Assembly: GCF_026967475.1 (NCBI RefSeq)
Contig: NZ_CP114058.1
Coordinates: 4,575,297 to 4,639,296, forward strand
Direction: 5' to 3'
Source: Rouxiella chamberiensis
GTDB taxonomy: Bacteria > Pseudomonadota > Gammaproteobacteria > Enterobacterales > Enterobacteriaceae
DNA: 64,000 nt
Shown: positions 20,549 through 31,305 of the stretch, piece after piece
Layout: each line of letters starts with the position of its first letter
How positions within the stretch are numbered: the stretch's first letter is position 1
Translations under genes and position numbers: made by a program
The notes under the pieces: generated by a model
Told to the model about the DNA's origin: nothing
The model's input: the letters and a program-made list of their open reading frames with translations, nothing else
Databases searched by the model: none

Positions 20549-21097
20549 ATGGACCATGATGTATCAGACGCCCTGCGGGGTTTTACTCAGCGCTATGTAG
20601 ACCTCTGGCAGCAGAAAACCGGCAGTGCGCCTTGCAGCGAAGCGCTGTTTGGTGTGGCGTCGCCTTGCGCCATCAGAAGCAGCGACGACGAGGTCTTCTG
20701 GTTGCCGCAGCCTTTTCCTTTGAAAACCGAGCTTGAAAACGTTGAAAGGGCCTTTGATTTGCAACTTCGCCCCGAAGCCCATGCCTTTTATACCACCCAG
20801 CTTGCCGGTGATATGTCAGCCAGTTATCTGGATCACGATTTCACGCTGGTACAGGTGTGGAGCGAAGACGACTTTATTCGTTTGCAGGAAAATCTCATTG
20901 GCCATCTGCTGACACAAAAGCGTCTCAAGCTGTCGCCGACGATTTTTCTCGGCACCACGGAATCGGAATTGATGCTAGTCTCATTATGTAATCTCAGCGG
21001 TGAAGTCGTACTTGAACAGTTCGGCAGTAAAAAGCGCACGATTCTCTCGTCTTCGCTGGCAGAATTCCTTACAATGCTCGTCCCGCAAATCCCCTGA
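20549..21097 (+). CDS. syd: SecY-interacting protein Syd
   Basis: Syd is a cytoplasmic protein that binds SecY and can disrupt faulty translocons. The ATG at 20549 gives [20 protein letters not shown], aligning with the E. coli start. An upstream in-frame ATG at 20537 would add four residues and is less likely. Family landmarks are [39 protein letters not shown] and CNLSGEV. It is about 182 residues. The csrB control region begins immediately after the stop. Confidence 0.93.
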   Translation: MDHDVSDALRGFTQRYVDLWQQKTGSAPCSEALFGVASPCAIRSSDDEVFWLPQPFPLKTELENVERAFDLQLRPEAHAFYTTQLAGDMSASYLDHDFTLVQVWSEDDFIRLQENLIGHLLTQKRLKLSPTIFLGTTESELMLVSLCNLSGEVVLEQFGSKKRTILSSSLAEFLTMLVPQIP

Positions 21098-21128
21098 CTG
21101 AATACAGGGGAAAATTAGCTCACATCCT

Positions 21129-21169
21129 TGTGAGAGATCTCTTACAAACGCTGTAAGCGATCTCTTATA
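21129..21169. promoter_or_regulatory. UvrY (SirA) binding palindromes upstream of csrB
   Basis: TGTGAGAGATCTCTTACA at 21129-21146 is the 18-bp inverted repeat through which the BarA-UvrY system activates csrB. A second related sequence, TGTAAGCGATCTCTTATA, follows at 21152-21169, 23 bp (about two helical turns) away. The sites lie roughly 120-160 bp upstream of the RNA, which matches the distant site in E. coli. Confidence 0.85.
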
Positions 21170-21289
21170 TTTAATGCTAATAATTTCATCCTGAATTATT
21201 TAAAATCCTTAAAATCAATTAATTAACGGTTTTCGTTACTCCTCCCCAGTATGTAAGGGTTACGTAAGTCGTATCGCTAGCCTTGTCTC

Positions 21290-21676
21290 AACGCCAAAAA
21301 TCGACGATGCTTACTTTGCCGCAAGGAAGGCATGAAGCAGCACATCAGGATGATGGCTTCTTCATTAAGTAGGGGAAGACTCAGGATGAGTCAGGACGGC
21401 ATCGGAGCATGCCAGGACGTTTCAGGATGAAACAAGGGACACCTCCAGGATGGAGATTGAGAGCCAAAACAGGAGTTTGGTGGGTCAGGAAGACTAAGGG
21501 ATGACGTCAGGATGACAAGGACGAGCAGTCAGGATGAAAGTAGGACGCTGCAACGGATGGCTGGTTAGGATAACCATTGGACAAGTTTTCACGGATTGAG
21601 CAGGGAGCACACAGGTAGCTGGATTGCTATAAAACGAACCGGGGGTACTGTGCAAACAGTACCCCCAACTTTTTTA
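21290..21676 (+). ncRNA. csrB: CsrB, CsrA-sequestering regulatory RNA
   Basis: The ~390-nt region codes for no protein and contains about 24 GGA triplets, many as CAGGATG in short hairpin loops. These are the CsrA-binding motifs. Blocks such as ACACCTCCAGGATGGAGA, GGTGGGTCAGGAAG and GAGCAGGGAGCA match E. coli CsrB, and the position next to syd and yqcC is conserved. CsrB titrates CsrA and so relieves its repression of glycogen, biofilm and other mRNAs. The 3' end is a clear terminator. The 5' end is estimated (about 21285-21300) because I cannot fix the promoter. Confidence 0.93.
21641..21675 (+). terminator. Intrinsic terminator of csrB
   Basis: GGGGGTACTGT, loop GCAA, then ACAGTACCCCC, followed by AAC and six T. 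A perfect 11-bp stem that ends CsrB. Confidence 0.93.
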
Positions 21677-21723
21677 CACGCGTTGAACCTCGCGTTTCAC
21701 CTCGTTGACAAGGCGACTCTTAG

Positions 21724-22966
21724 TCATCCAATCGCCCCGAGCGTGTCCTCTTTTTGACCCTGTTTTTTAGGCAATAAAAACAGCGTTGCATAGATATCCA
21801 GCAAATAAATCGCCGCCAGCAACGTAATCGCCGCCGTGAAGGCAATTTGCGAGGTGAGCAAGCCGATGACCAATGGACCGAATCCCCCTACGCCACGCCC
21901 CAGATTAAACAGAACATTTTGCGCCGTTGCGCGCACATTGACCGGGTAACTGTCGGAAATGAGTCCGCCGTACCCGCCTATCATGCCATTAACGAACATG
22001 CCCATTACCGCGCCCGCAAACAGCATCAAGGTGGGATCTTTCAACTGCGCATAGCACACCACCATGACCACTGCGCCAATCTGATACATCAGGAAAATCT
22101 TCCAGCGCGGGAAGCGGTCAGACAACACGCCAAACAGCCAGATGCCGAAGGTCATGCCGATGACGGTGACAGCGGTCCACAGCCCGGATTTTGTCAGCGA
22201 GAAGCCGAAATTTTTCGCCAGATAACTCGGCATCCAGATCATCAGCCCGTAATAGCCGAAGTTTCTGCACAGAGGTCAGGATCAAAATGCCTATCGAGCA
22301 TCGCGTGGTGGCCTTGTCCTTGAACAGTAGGCGCAGGCGGGTCAGCAGCGAGTCTTGCTGCTGCGTGGCGGTCTGTTTAACGAATTCCTCGGGTTCGCCC
22401 ATTGTGCGGCGGATAAGGAAAGAGGCGAGGGCAGGCAGTAATCCTACCAAAAACATGCCGCGCCAGCCGATAGTGCCTATCAGCAGCGGCGTCAGGAATG
22501 CGGCCATCAGCACGCCCAGCTGCCAACCCATGCCGACATAGGCGGAAGCGCGATTGCGTTTCTCCACCGGCCAGGCCTCGGCAATCAGCGCCATGCCAAT
22601 CCCGAATTCTCCGCCCAGACCAACGCCTGCGAGTGTGCGATACGTCAGCAAATCCCAGTAACCTTGCGCCACGGCGCACAGGCCGGTGAACAGCGAAAAC
22701 ATCAGAATGGTAAAAGTCAGTACGCGAATGCGGCCGAAGCGGTCGCTGACAGGGCCAAAAATTACGCCGCCAATGACGGCTCCGATGAGCGTCCAGGTCA
22801 CCAGTGACCCACTTTGCGAAGGTGTAAGGCCCAATTCGGCGGCAATGGCGGGCAGCATAAAACCGAGGATCAACAGGTCGAATCCGTCCATGGCATAACC
22901 GGAGACGGAGGCAAGCATTGCCTTGGCAGGCGTGGCGTGTTTCTTTTGCGTTACAGTGGCGTTCAC
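21724..22966 (-). CDS. MFS transporter, aromatic-acid:H+ symporter-like, frameshifted in this sequence
   Basis: A 12-TM major facilitator protein of about 413 residues once repaired. The N-terminal half has MDGFDLLILGFMLPAI in TM1, the loop motif GPVSDRFGRIRV between TM2 and TM3, and GLGGEFGIGMALIAEAWP. These features resemble the AAHS/sialate-type metabolite:H+ symporters. The frame breaks after LILTSVQ. Removing one base of the three T at 22262-22264 (plus strand) gives SVQNFGYYGLMIWMPSYL and continues to 21724, with a second-half loop GVLSDRFPRWKIF. The substrate is unknown. E. coli has no such gene between csrB and yqcC, so it is accessory here. Confidence 0.8.
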
Positions 22967-23220
22967 GGGCGTCCTACAGTCAAGATAGGTAAAGTGCGCC
23001 TATTTTGCCCGTCGCCTGCTTGCAGTACCAGTATGAAAAACCGATAGTTGATGGTTGAATGCTATGCTTTATTTATGGATAGCAGCAAAGTTCGACAAAC
23101 TCCATCGGTAAGCCGCGCCTGAAAAGCCGAAACTTGGGGCGCTGCGGCTTCGGTGCTATGCTTTGCCCCTTTTTATCGCGCCGTCTCACCCCCACGCGCG
23201 TTCAATGCAGAGAGTGATTG

Positions 23221-23535
23221 ATGAGTACAGAAAATCAGGTCCGCTTGATATTGCAGGATATCGAGCACGTTATGCATGATCTGGCTTTATGGCAGGCTAT
23301 GCCGCCGGAGCCAGAAGCCTTTGAAAGTAAAGAGCCTTTCGCGGTCGATACGATGTCCGCCGAGCAGTGGCTGCAGTGGGTGCTCATTCCACGCATGCAT
23401 GCGCTGCTGGCCGCCGAAGCGAATCTGCCGACCCGTTTTGCCATTACTCCTTATTTTGAAGTCGCACTGCCGGGCCAGGAACGCCTGCACAATGCGCTGC
23501 AACGCCTCGACGATTTGCTTAACATAGAAGACTGA
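23221..23535 (+). CDS. yqcC: YqcC family protein (DUF446)
   Basis: A 104-residue, Trp- and Glu-rich protein (WQAMPPEPEAFESKEPFAVDTM, EQWLQWVLIPRMHALL) of the YqcC family, function unknown. The ATG at 23221 directly follows a TTG, and the ATG fits the family start (MSTENQVR). The stop at 23535 is 1 bp before the truC start, so the yqcC-truC-yqcA order of E. coli is preserved and probably one operon. Confidence 0.92.
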   Translation: MSTENQVRLILQDIEHVMHDLALWQAMPPEPEAFESKEPFAVDTMSAEQWLQWVLIPRMHALLAAEANLPTRFAITPYFEVALPGQERLHNALQRLDDLLNIED

Positions 23536-23536
23536 C

Positions 23537-24310
23537 ATGCTGGAAATTTTGTATCGGGACGAGCATCTGATTGCGGTGAACAAGCCCGCTGGCATGCTGG
23601 TCCATCGCAGTTGGCTCGACCGGCATGAAACCGTTTTTGTCATGCAGACCCTGCGTGACCAGATTGGTCAGCACGTGTTTACCGTGCATCGCCTCGACAA
23701 GCCGACGTCCGGCGTGCTGTTGCTGGCCTTGTCCAGCGACGTGGCGCGTATGTTGTCCCAGCAGCTCGAACAGCATCAGATGGACAAAGTGTATCACGCC
23801 GTGGTGCGGGGTTTTGTCCCGCAGGACGGCACCGTGGACTACGCGCTGGTCGAAGAGCAGGACAAAATAGCCGACAAGTTTTCCGAGGGCGAAAAACCCG
23901 CGCAACCTGCCGTCAGTCACTATCGCGTGCTGGCGCAGCAGGAGATGCCGGTGGCAATCGGACGTTACGAGACGGCGCGCTACAGCCTGGTCGAGCTCAA
24001 GCCGGAAACGGGCCGCAAACACCAGCTTCGCCGCCATATGTCGCACCTTCGCCACCCCATTATCGGCGATACCGCGCACGGCGATTTAAAGCAGAATCGC
24101 GGCATGGCGCAGCATTTCGACTGTCCGGGGCTGATGCTCCACGCCAGCCACCTGCGTCTCGACCATCCGGTCACCGGCGAACCGTTGTCTATCACGGCGC
24201 CGTGGGACACTCGCTGGCAGCAGCTGATTCAGCGTTTTGGCTGGCAGGGCTGTGTCGGCGAGCTGGAAAGGGTTGAGTTTGCGCAGGAGTCGGGTCAGGA
24301 TAGTCAATAA
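23537..24310 (+). CDS. truC: tRNA pseudouridine(65) synthase TruC
   Basis: TruC isomerises U65 in tRNA(Ile1) and tRNA(Asp). It belongs to the RluA-type pseudouridine synthases. The catalytic Asp is in HRLDKPTSGVLLLAL, and the C-terminal ELKPETGRKHQLRRHM motif is present. Its 257 residues compare with 260 in E. coli. It starts 1 bp after yqcC and is followed 29 bp later by yqcA. Confidence 0.95.
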   Translation: MLEILYRDEHLIAVNKPAGMLVHRSWLDRHETVFVMQTLRDQIGQHVFTVHRLDKPTSGVLLLALSSDVARMLSQQLEQHQMDKVYHAVVRGFVPQDGTVDYALVEEQDKIADKFSEGEKPAQPAVSHYRVLAQQEMPVAIGRYETARYSLVELKPETGRKHQLRRHMSHLRHPIIGDTAHGDLKQNRGMAQHFDCPGLMLHASHLRLDHPVTGEPLSITAPWDTRWQQLIQRFGWQGCVGELERVEFAQESGQDSQ

Positions 24311-24339
24311 TTTTGGAATAACCTGAGGGAGTTGGCGGT

Positions 24340-24795
24340 ATGGCTGAGATTGGTATTTTCGTAGGCACCGTGTATGGAAACGCGCTACTGGTCGCGGAAG
24401 AGGCGGAAACCGTGCTCAAGAAGCAGGGGCATGACGTGAAAGTGTTTGAAGAAGGTACGCTGGAAGCCTGGCAGTATTATCGCCATCACTTTGTGCTAAT
24501 TATCACTTCAACCACCGGTCAGGGCGACTTGCCCGACAGCATCGCCTCTCTGTACAACGACATCCGCGACAAGGTCGGTTATCAGCCCGAGCTGCGCTAC
24601 GGCATTATTGCGCTTGGCGACAGCAGCTACGATTTCTTCTGCGGCGGTGGCCACAAGATGGACGATCTGCTTCTGGAGCAGGGGGCCAACCGCATGGGCG
24701 ACATGCTGGAAATCGATGCCATCGAGCATCCTGAACCCGAAGTTGTCGCGTTGCCCTGGGTCGAGAAATGGGCGACACAGATTAACCCGGCATAA
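24340..24795 (+). CDS. yqcA: Flavodoxin YqcA
   Basis: A 151-residue FMN-binding flavodoxin. The phosphate-binding loop [15 protein letters not shown] is at the N-terminus, followed by [10 protein letters not shown] and [17 protein letters not shown]. The electron-transfer partner is not established. In E. coli it ends the yqcC-truC-yqcA operon. Here the next gene is yaeH on the opposite strand, the point where gene order departs from K-12. Confidence 0.94.
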   Translation: MAEIGIFVGTVYGNALLVAEEAETVLKKQGHDVKVFEEGTLEAWQYYRHHFVLIITSTTGQGDLPDSIASLYNDIRDKVGYQPELRYGIIALGDSSYDFFCGGGHKMDDLLLEQGANRMGDMLEIDAIEHPEPEVVALPWVEKWATQINPA

Positions 24796-24812
24796 GGTTA
24801 ACGAAGGGCAAT

Positions 24813-24850
24813 AAAAAAGGTCAGTGCGTAATCGCCTGACCTTTCTGCTT
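24813..24850 (+). terminator. Terminator between yqcA and yaeH
   Basis: AAAAAAGGTCAG, a short loop, and CTGACCTTTCTGCTTTT. The A run on the left makes it usable for the convergent yaeH as well. Confidence 0.75.
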
Positions 24851-24884
24851 TTCTCGATGCATCATTCTAAACGTCAAAATTGAT

Positions 24885-25274
24885 TTAACGTCCGCTGGTC
24901 AGTTTCTCGAGGTCGGACTCAATCTCGGTAATCTTGTTGGCGACCACCGATTCAAGATGACGCAGGTCGTCGAGAATTTTGCGTTTGAGATCCACTTCAA
25001 CCTGTTCGCGCTGACAAATCTGGTCGAGCTCGTCGATGACGTAGCGCAGATTCGGGCTGATTTCGTTGATCTCTTTGTAACCCTGACCCGCATTGTCTGC
25101 GGCGATGGTTTTGCGTTGGCGCGGGTATTTGAACTTCACGCTTTTGGCAAAGAACTCGCCCTTGTCTTTGCGGAAATAGATTTTCAGTATGTCGTTGTTC
25201 GCCTCCTGGCGCAGGCTGTAACGATCCACGTCATCAGGGTTATTGACCCCCAAACCTTTCAGATTGTCATACAT
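24885..25274 (-). CDS. yaeH: DUF3461 family protein YaeH
   Basis: A 129-residue protein nearly collinear with E. coli Yae[50 protein letters not shown] and a helical, charged C-terminus [22 protein letters not shown]. The family has no known function. It lies downstream of dapD on the same strand, as in E. coli, separated by a terminator. Confidence 0.94.
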   Translation of the reverse strand: MYDNLKGLGVNNPDDVDRYSLRQEANNDILKIYFRKDKGEFFAKSVKFKYPRQRKTIAADNAGQGYKEINEISPNLRYVIDELDQICQREQVEVDLKRKILDDLRHLESVVANKITEIESDLEKLTSGR

Positions 25275-25366
25275 GGCAATACCTTCCTGTTATTTTTGTA
25301 CGATAAAACGGTTTGTACGGTAATACGGTCTGTACTGTCTACTGCGCGAAAAGCCGAAAACGCCAT

Positions 25367-25393
25367 AAAAAAAGCGGGTTAATCAACCCGCTT
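25367..25393 (-). terminator. Intrinsic terminator of dapD
   Basis: On the minus strand, AAGCGGGTT-GAT-AACCCGC followed by seven T, 8 bp after the dapD stop. Confidence 0.88.
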
Positions 25394-25400
25394 CTTCAGT

Positions 25401-26225
25401 TTAGTCGATGGAGCGCAATAACTCGTTAAGGCCGGTTTTGCCCAGAGTCTTGGCATCCACTTTCTTCACAATTACGGCACAGTACAGGCTGTAGGTACCG
25501 TCTTTGGAAGGCAGGTTGCCGGAAACGACGACAGAACCCGCAGGAACGCGACCGTAATGGATTTCGCCGGTTTCGCGGTCGAAGATTTTGGTGCTCTGAC
25601 CGATGTAAACGCCCATTGAGATAACGCAGCCGTCTTCCACAATAACGCCTTCAACGATTTCGGAACGTGCGCCGATGAAGCAGTTGTCGCCGATGATGGT
25701 CGGGTTGGCCTGCAGAGGCTCCAGCACGCCGCCGATGCCAACACCGCCTGACAGGTGAACGTTTTTACCGATCTGTGCACAGGAACCGACAGTGGCCCAG
25801 GTATCTACCATGGTGCCTTCATCGACGTAGGCGCCGATGTTAACGTAGGAAGGCATCAGCACCACGTTGCGCGCGATGAAAGAACCTTTACGTACGGCAG
25901 CCGGTGGCACTACGCGGAAGCCTTCACGCTTGAAGCGCGCTTCGTCGTAGTCGGCGAATTTCATGGGAACTTTGTCGTAGAAGCGGTTTTCCGCGCCTTC
26001 CATGACTTCGTTGTCGTTGATTCTGAAAGAGAGCAATACCGCCTTTTTCAGCCACTGATGCGTCACCCACTCGCCGTCAATCTTCTCGGCAACACGCAGT
26101 TCGCCGCCGTCGATCTTGTTGATAACCTGATTGATCGCGTCGCGTGTTTCGCTGTCAACGTTAGCCGGAGTAATGTCTGCACGGCGTTCGAAGGCCTGTT
26201 CAATAATGTTCTGTAAATGCTGCAT
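25401..26225 (-). CDS. dapD: 2,3,4,5-tetrahydropyridine-2,6-dicarboxylate N-succinyltransferase
   Basis: DapD transfers succinyl from succinyl-CoA to tetrahydrodipicolinate in the lysine and diaminopimelate pathway. The start at 26225 ([20 protein letters not shown]) matches the 274-residue E. coli protein exactly in length. Longer upstream starts are rejected. A left-handed beta-helix of hexapeptide repeats is visible ([37 protein letters not shown], written here in part). It follows glnD on the minus strand. Confidence 0.96.
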   Translation of the reverse strand: MQHLQNIIEQAFERRADITPANVDSETRDAINQVINKIDGGELRVAEKIDGEWVTHQWLKKAVLLSFRINDNEVMEGAENRFYDKVPMKFADYDEARFKREGFRVVPPAAVRKGSFIARNVVLMPSYVNIGAYVDEGTMVDTWATVGSCAQIGKNVHLSGGVGIGGVLEPLQANPTIIGDNCFIGARSEIVEGVIVEDGCVISMGVYIGQSTKIFDRETGEIHYGRVPAGSVVVSGNLPSKDGTYSLYCAVIVKKVDAKTLGKTGLNELLRSID

Positions 26226-26282
26226 ATAGCTCTCTTTTAGAAATTTTGGTGATGTTGAAAAAAGTCCCAAGCATTACTTGTA

Positions 26283-28979
26283 TCATATTTTGTCGAACGG
26301 GTTGAGCACCTCTGTCAATCTGCGCTCAATTTCACGACGTGTTTGCTTATCTAATGCGCGACGATCGCTGTTGGCAAGGATAAATAAATCCTCCACGCGC
26401 TCGCCGATGGTTGAAATCCTTGCGCCATGAAGCGACAGTCCGAGGTCGGAGAAAACTTCACCCACGCGCGCCAGCAGGCCCGGTTGGTCGAGCGCCACCA
26501 GCTCCATATAGGTGCGACGGTCGGTATGGGTCGGCAGGAAGCTGACTTCGGTCGGCACGCTGAAATTTCGCAGCTTCGGCGAGGGCCTGCGCGCACGCGG
26601 TGGCTGATAGGCCTGCAACATCGCCTGTTCGAGTGCAAAGCGGATGGCCTCGTGCCTGTCTTGCGCCAGCGGATTGCCATCGGGCTCCAGCACGATAAAG
26701 GTGTCCATCGCCATGCCGTCGCGATTGGTAAAGATCTGCGCGTCGTGGATACTCAGATTGCGTCGGTCAAGTTCACCGGCTACTGCCGCAAACAGATAAG
26801 GCTTGTCGGGACTCCAGACGAAAATCTCGGTGCCGCCGCGTGTTGCCTGTCGGCTGACCAGCACCAGCGGTTTGGTCGAGTCGTGATCCAGCAGATGCCG
26901 GGCGTGCCACGCCAGCTGATTCGGCGTGTGGCGCAGGAAATAGTCGGAACGGCAGCGGCTCCAGATACGGTGCAGCGACTCTTCGTCGATATTGTCCATT
27001 CGCAGCAGCGCCAGCGCCTGCAGGCGGTGATGACGCACACGTTCGCGCAGATCCGGCGCGTGCTGGGCACCGCGGCGTAGCTGTTTTTCGGTGGCGAAAT
27101 AGAGTTCGCGTATCAGGCTCTGCTTCCAGCTGTTCCATAGCGTTTCATTGGTGGCGCAAATGTCGGCGACGGTCAGGCAAACCAGATAGCGTAGGCGATT
27201 TTCGCTCTGCATTTCAGCGGCAAATTGCTGAATTTCTGTGGGATCCTGAATATCACGGCGCTGCGCGGTCACCGACATGAGCAGGTGACAGCGCACCAGC
27301 CACGACACCAGCTGGCTTTCGTTTGACGTCAGGCCATGCAGTTCGGCAAATTCCTGCGCGTCGCGCGCGCCGAGTACCGAATGGTCGCCGCCGCGACCTT
27401 TGGCGATGTCGTGGAACAGCGCGGCCATCAGCAGCAGTTCGGGCTGCGGCAGGCGCGGGAAAAGATCGACACATAAAGGATGGCGCGGACGGGTATTTTC
27501 GTCGGCGAAACTTTCGAGCTTTTGCAGCACGCGAACGGTGTGTTCATCCACCGTGTAGGCGTGGAACAGGTCAAACTGCATCTGCCCGACGATGAGGCCC
27601 CACTGCGGCATATAGGCCCACAACACGCTGTGGCGATGCATGGGCACCAGCGCGCGGCTAACTGCGCCCGGATGGCGCAAGATGGCCATGAAAATCTCGC
27701 GGGCTTCGGGGATCATGCAAAGCGGCGTTTGCATGTGACGACGGGTGCGGCGCAGCAAACGTACAGTGGTGGAATAGATGCCTTTGATTTCGCGATGCCG
27801 CACCATCAGATAGAACATGCCGATAATGGCCTGCGGCTCACGGTCAAACAGCGTCTCGTCGCGCACATCGATGAGATCGCCGCGCAGCTGGAAATTATCA
27901 TCCAGCGGACGCGGTTTTTCATTCGGGCCGATAGCCAGAATGGCTTCATCGAACAGTTGCAGCAGCATCTGATTCAGTTCGCCGACGCGGCGCGTCATGC
28001 GGTAGAAGTCTTTCATCATCCGTTCGACGGGCTGATTGCCTTCACCCTGATATTGCAGCAACTGCGCCACATTGAGCTGGCGGTCAAACAGCAGCCGGTT
28101 GTCGTAACGATTCAGAATCAGGTGCAAAGCGAAACGGATCCGCCACAGGAAACTCTGACATTCGTTGATTTCGTTGCGCTCGGCCTTGGTCAGAAAGCCG
28201 AAACTGACCATTTCATCGAGTGACGTCGCGCCAAAGTGGCGGCGAGCGACCCACAGCAGCGTGTGAATGTCGCGCAGGCCGCCGGGGCTGCTTTTAATGT
28301 CCGGCTCGAGGTTGTAGCTGGTGCCGTGATAGCGCTGGTGGCGCTCGTTCTGCTCGTCGATTTTGGCGCGGAAGAAGGTTGGTGAAGGCCAGAATCCGTC
28401 GCTGAAAATATGTTTTTGCATATTCAGGAACAGCGCCACGTCGCCGCACACCAGCCGGGACTCAATCAGATTGGTCGCCACGGTCAAATCGGCCAGACCT
28501 TCGAGCAGACACTCTTCCAGCGTGCGCACGCTGTGGCCGACTTCGAGTTTGAGATCCCAAAGCAGGGTAATCAGCTCGCCAATGCGCTGTGCCTGTTCGT
28601 CATCCAGACGTTTCTGGCTCAGCACCAGCACGTCGATGTCAGAAAGCGGATGCAGTTCGCCGCGTCCATAACCGCCAACCGCCACCATTGCCGTTTCGGG
28701 GATCTGGTCAAAGCCGTAGTAAATCCATAGCCGTTGCAGCATCTGATCGATATACAGCGCCCGCGCCACGACCAGCTCTTCGACCCGCTGCCCGCAGTTA
28801 AACGCCTCGGCGAGCCACAGCTGGAATTCGTCCATGTGCTGCTTGAGCGACTGGCGGTTGAGTTCGTCGTCAGGATAGGAAGAAGGGGAGGGCGGTCTGT
28901 CGGGAAAAGCGCGGGTGATTTCAACCGGCAGCGGCAGCGCCAGGTGAATCAGGTTTCGAGACAAAAACGAATCAGACAT
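26283..28979 (-). CDS. glnD: Bifunctional uridylyltransferase/uridylyl-removing enzyme GlnD
   Basis: GlnD senses glutamine and adds or removes UMP on the PII proteins GlnB and GlnK, controlling nitrogen assimilation. The start at 28979 ([13 protein letters not shown]) gives 898 residues, against 890 in E. coli. Domains in order are the nucleotidyltransferase ([22 protein letters not shown], near residue 90), the GlnD linker, an HD domain ([18 protein letters not shown]) and two C-terminal ACT domains ([15 protein letters not shown] and [16 protein letters not shown]). It lies between map and dapD as in E. coli. The frame is intact. Confidence 0.96.
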   Translation of the reverse strand: MSDSFLSRNLIHLALPLPVEITRAFPDRPPSPSSYPDDELNRQSLKQHMDEFQLWLAEAFNCGQRVEELVVARALYIDQMLQRLWIYYGFDQIPETAMVAVGGYGRGELHPLSDIDVLVLSQKRLDDEQAQRIGELITLLWDLKLEVGHSVRTLEECLLEGLADLTVATNLIESRLVCGDVALFLNMQKHIFSDGFWPSPTFFRAKIDEQNERHQRYHGTSYNLEPDIKSSPGGLRDIHTLLWVARRHFGATSLDEMVSFGFLTKAERNEINECQSFLWRIRFALHLILNRYDNRLLFDRQLNVAQLLQYQGEGNQPVERMMKDFYRMTRRVGELNQMLLQLFDEAILAIGPNEKPRPLDDNFQLRGDLIDVRDETLFDREPQAIIGMFYLMVRHREIKGIYSTTVRLLRRTRRHMQTPLCMIPEAREIFMAILRHPGAVSRALVPMHRHSVLWAYMPQWGLIVGQMQFDLFHAYTVDEHTVRVLQKLESFADENTRPRHPLCVDLFPRLPQPELLLMAALFHDIAKGRGGDHSVLGARDAQEFAELHGLTSNESQLVSWLVRCHLLMSVTAQRRDIQDPTEIQQFAAEMQSENRLRYLVCLTVADICATNETLWNSWKQSLIRELYFATEKQLRRGAQHAPDLRERVRHHRLQALALLRMDNIDEESLHRIWSRCRSDYFLRHTPNQLAWHARHLLDHDSTKPLVLVSRQATRGGTEIFVWSPDKPYLFAAVAGELDRRNLSIHDAQIFTNRDGMAMDTFIVLEPDGNPLAQDRHEAIRFALEQAMLQAYQPPRARRPSPKLRNFSVPTEVSFLPTHTDRRTYMELVALDQPGLLARVGEVFSDLGLSLHGARISTIGERVEDLFILANSDRRALDKQTRREIERRLTEVLNPFDKI

Positions 28980-29028
28980 AAATGCGCAGCCTATTGAACG
29001 GTGAGGACAAAACGACAAGACACGTCAT

Positions 29029-29053
29029 AAAAAAGCCGACATTTCGCCGGCTT
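29029..29053 (-). terminator. Intrinsic terminator of map
   Basis: On the minus strand, AAGCCGGCGAAATGTCGGC followed by six T, between map and glnD. Confidence 0.85.
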
Positions 29054-29072
29054 GAGTCAATCTGGTTGAAAC

Positions 29073-29879
29073 TTAATGTGCGGCGGCAGTGTCGTGGGTC
29101 AGGATGTTCGGAAGGGTCTCATCCTTGCGCAGCGTCATGATTTCGCAGCCGTTTTCGGTAACGACAATCGTGTGCTCATACTGCGCAGACAGGCTGCGGT
29201 CTTTGGTTTTCACCGTCCAGCCGTCTTTCATGCTGCGAATACGGTAGTCACCGGCATTGACCATTGGCTCGACAGTGAAGGCCATGCCCGCTTGCAGCAC
29301 GACGCCGCCGTCATCGGCATCGTAATGCAGAACCTGCGGCTCTTCGTGGAAACCTTCACCAATGCCGTGACCGCAGTATTCGCGCACTACGGAGAATTTT
29401 TCGCCTTCGACGAATTTCTGAATCGCCTTGCCAAGCGAACGCAGGCGAATGCCCGGCTTGATCATTTTCAGCGCCAGATACAGGCTCTCCTGGGTTACAC
29501 GGCAAAGACGCTCACCCAGAATGGTCGGTTTGCCGACGATAAACATGGTGGAGGTGTCGCCGTGGAAACCGTCTTTGATGACCGTCACGTCGATGTTGAC
29601 GATATCGCCGTCTTTCAGCAGGCGGTCGTCGCTCGGGATCCCGTGGCACACCACTTCATTGATGGAAATGCAGACTGATTTCGGAAAACCGTGATAGCCC
29701 AGACAGGCCGACACGGCATGCTGTTTGCGGGTGATATGCTCGTGACAGATGCGGTCAAGTTCGCCGGTGCTGACGCCCGGTTTGACGAAAGGCTCGATTA
29801 TCTCCAGCACTTCGGCGGCGAGACGACCGGCGACGCGCATTTTTTCGATGTCTTGAGGTGTTTTGATTGAGATTGCCAT
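29073..29879 (-). CDS. map: Methionine aminopeptidase, type I
   Basis: Map removes the initiator methionine from nascent proteins and is essential. The start at 29879 gives MAISIKTPQDIEKMRVAGRL and 268 residues (264 in E. coli). An upstream in-frame start is less likely. Metal ligands are recognisable in NIDVTVIKDGFHGDTSTMFIV, CGHGIGEGFHEEP, FTVEPMVN and YEHTIVVTENGCEI. It is divergent from rpsB. Confidence 0.96.
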   Translation of the reverse strand: MAISIKTPQDIEKMRVAGRLAAEVLEIIEPFVKPGVSTGELDRICHEHITRKQHAVSACLGYHGFPKSVCISINEVVCHGIPSDDRLLKDGDIVNIDVTVIKDGFHGDTSTMFIVGKPTILGERLCRVTQESLYLALKMIKPGIRLRSLGKAIQKFVEGEKFSVVREYCGHGIGEGFHEEPQVLHYDADDGGVVLQAGMAFTVEPMVNAGDYRIRSMKDGWTVKTKDRSLSAQYEHTIVVTENGCEIMTLRKDETLPNILTHDTAAAH

Positions 29880-30037
29880 GAAAGAATCCTGCTGATGTCG
29901 TGTTTTCGACGACCCTGATTTCAACAGCCTTTATTTATGCCTGCGGGTCGTCAATAATTAACTTTGGCTTTATGGTATCAGCCTCGTTCTGACCTGCCAA
30001 ATTATCATTCTGCCGCCGCGCTTTTGTGCAACTTTAG

Positions 30038-30067
30038 TTGGTCTTACGCCGTGAATTATGGTATAAA
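30038..30067 (+). promoter_or_regulatory. Probable rpsB promoter
   Basis: TTGGTC (30038-30043), an 18-bp spacer and TATAAA (30062-30067), followed by a GC-rich stretch GCGCGCCGG at the likely start. A GC-rich discriminator is typical of stringently controlled ribosomal operons. The call is moderate because the spacing is long. In the rest of the 432-bp map-rpsB gap I see only the leader described next. Confidence 0.5.
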
Positions 30068-30179
30068 GCGCGCCGGCAATCACTGTATTGTCTCTGCAAA
30101 AAGACTTCGGTCTGGCTGCAACGGATGAAAAGTGACTGAGCCGAATACTCACTCATTTGTGTACTTATTGATTCAATAA

Positions 30180-31038
<859 letters not shown>

Positions 31039-31050
31039 TAAGGTTTGTTC

Positions 31051-31176
31051 AATTACCCGATAGATTTCAAGGTGCAGAAAGGCGGCAACTGAACGAATCC
31101 CCCGGCGTTTACAAGGTAGACAACTGGGGTGAGCGAGGGCGTCAACGCACATGCAAATTGAAAATGACGGGTAATT
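31051..31176. repeat. ERIC element (126 bp) inside the rpsB-tsf intergenic region
   Basis: The element is bounded by the 9-bp inverted repeat AATTACCCG (31051-31059) and CGGGTAATT (31168-31176). It contains the ERIC core in reverse orientation to the pair after rlmM: GAATCCCCCGG at the left and CTGGGGTGAGCG in the middle. It starts 12 bp after the restored rpsB stop, in the same transcription unit as tsf, so the rpsB-tsf mRNA should carry its fold. Confidence 0.88.
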
Positions 31177-31211
31177 TGCCCTTATTAACCAGGTATTGAA
31201 TATGTTGGTTA

Positions 31212-31234
31212 GGGGGCCTTTATTGGCCCCCTTT
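31212..31234 (+). terminator. Intercistronic hairpin/attenuator between rpsB and tsf
   Basis: GGGGGCC-TTTATT-GGCCCCC followed by TTTGCTTA. The stem is strong but the U tract short, which suits partial termination. E. coli also has a partial terminator between rpsB and tsf. Confidence 0.65.
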
Positions 31235-31305
31235 GCTTATCTTAAATGCGAGAAATATTTCACTGCAAAAAGCCCTTTTGCACTGAGATAATCGAGGAAA
31301 ATACA

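Noticed and set aside
21290..21676. A CRISPR-like or repeat-protein reading of the recurrent CAGGATG motifs
   Set aside because: Spacing is irregular, there is no constant direct repeat, and the GGA hairpins plus terminator identify CsrB.
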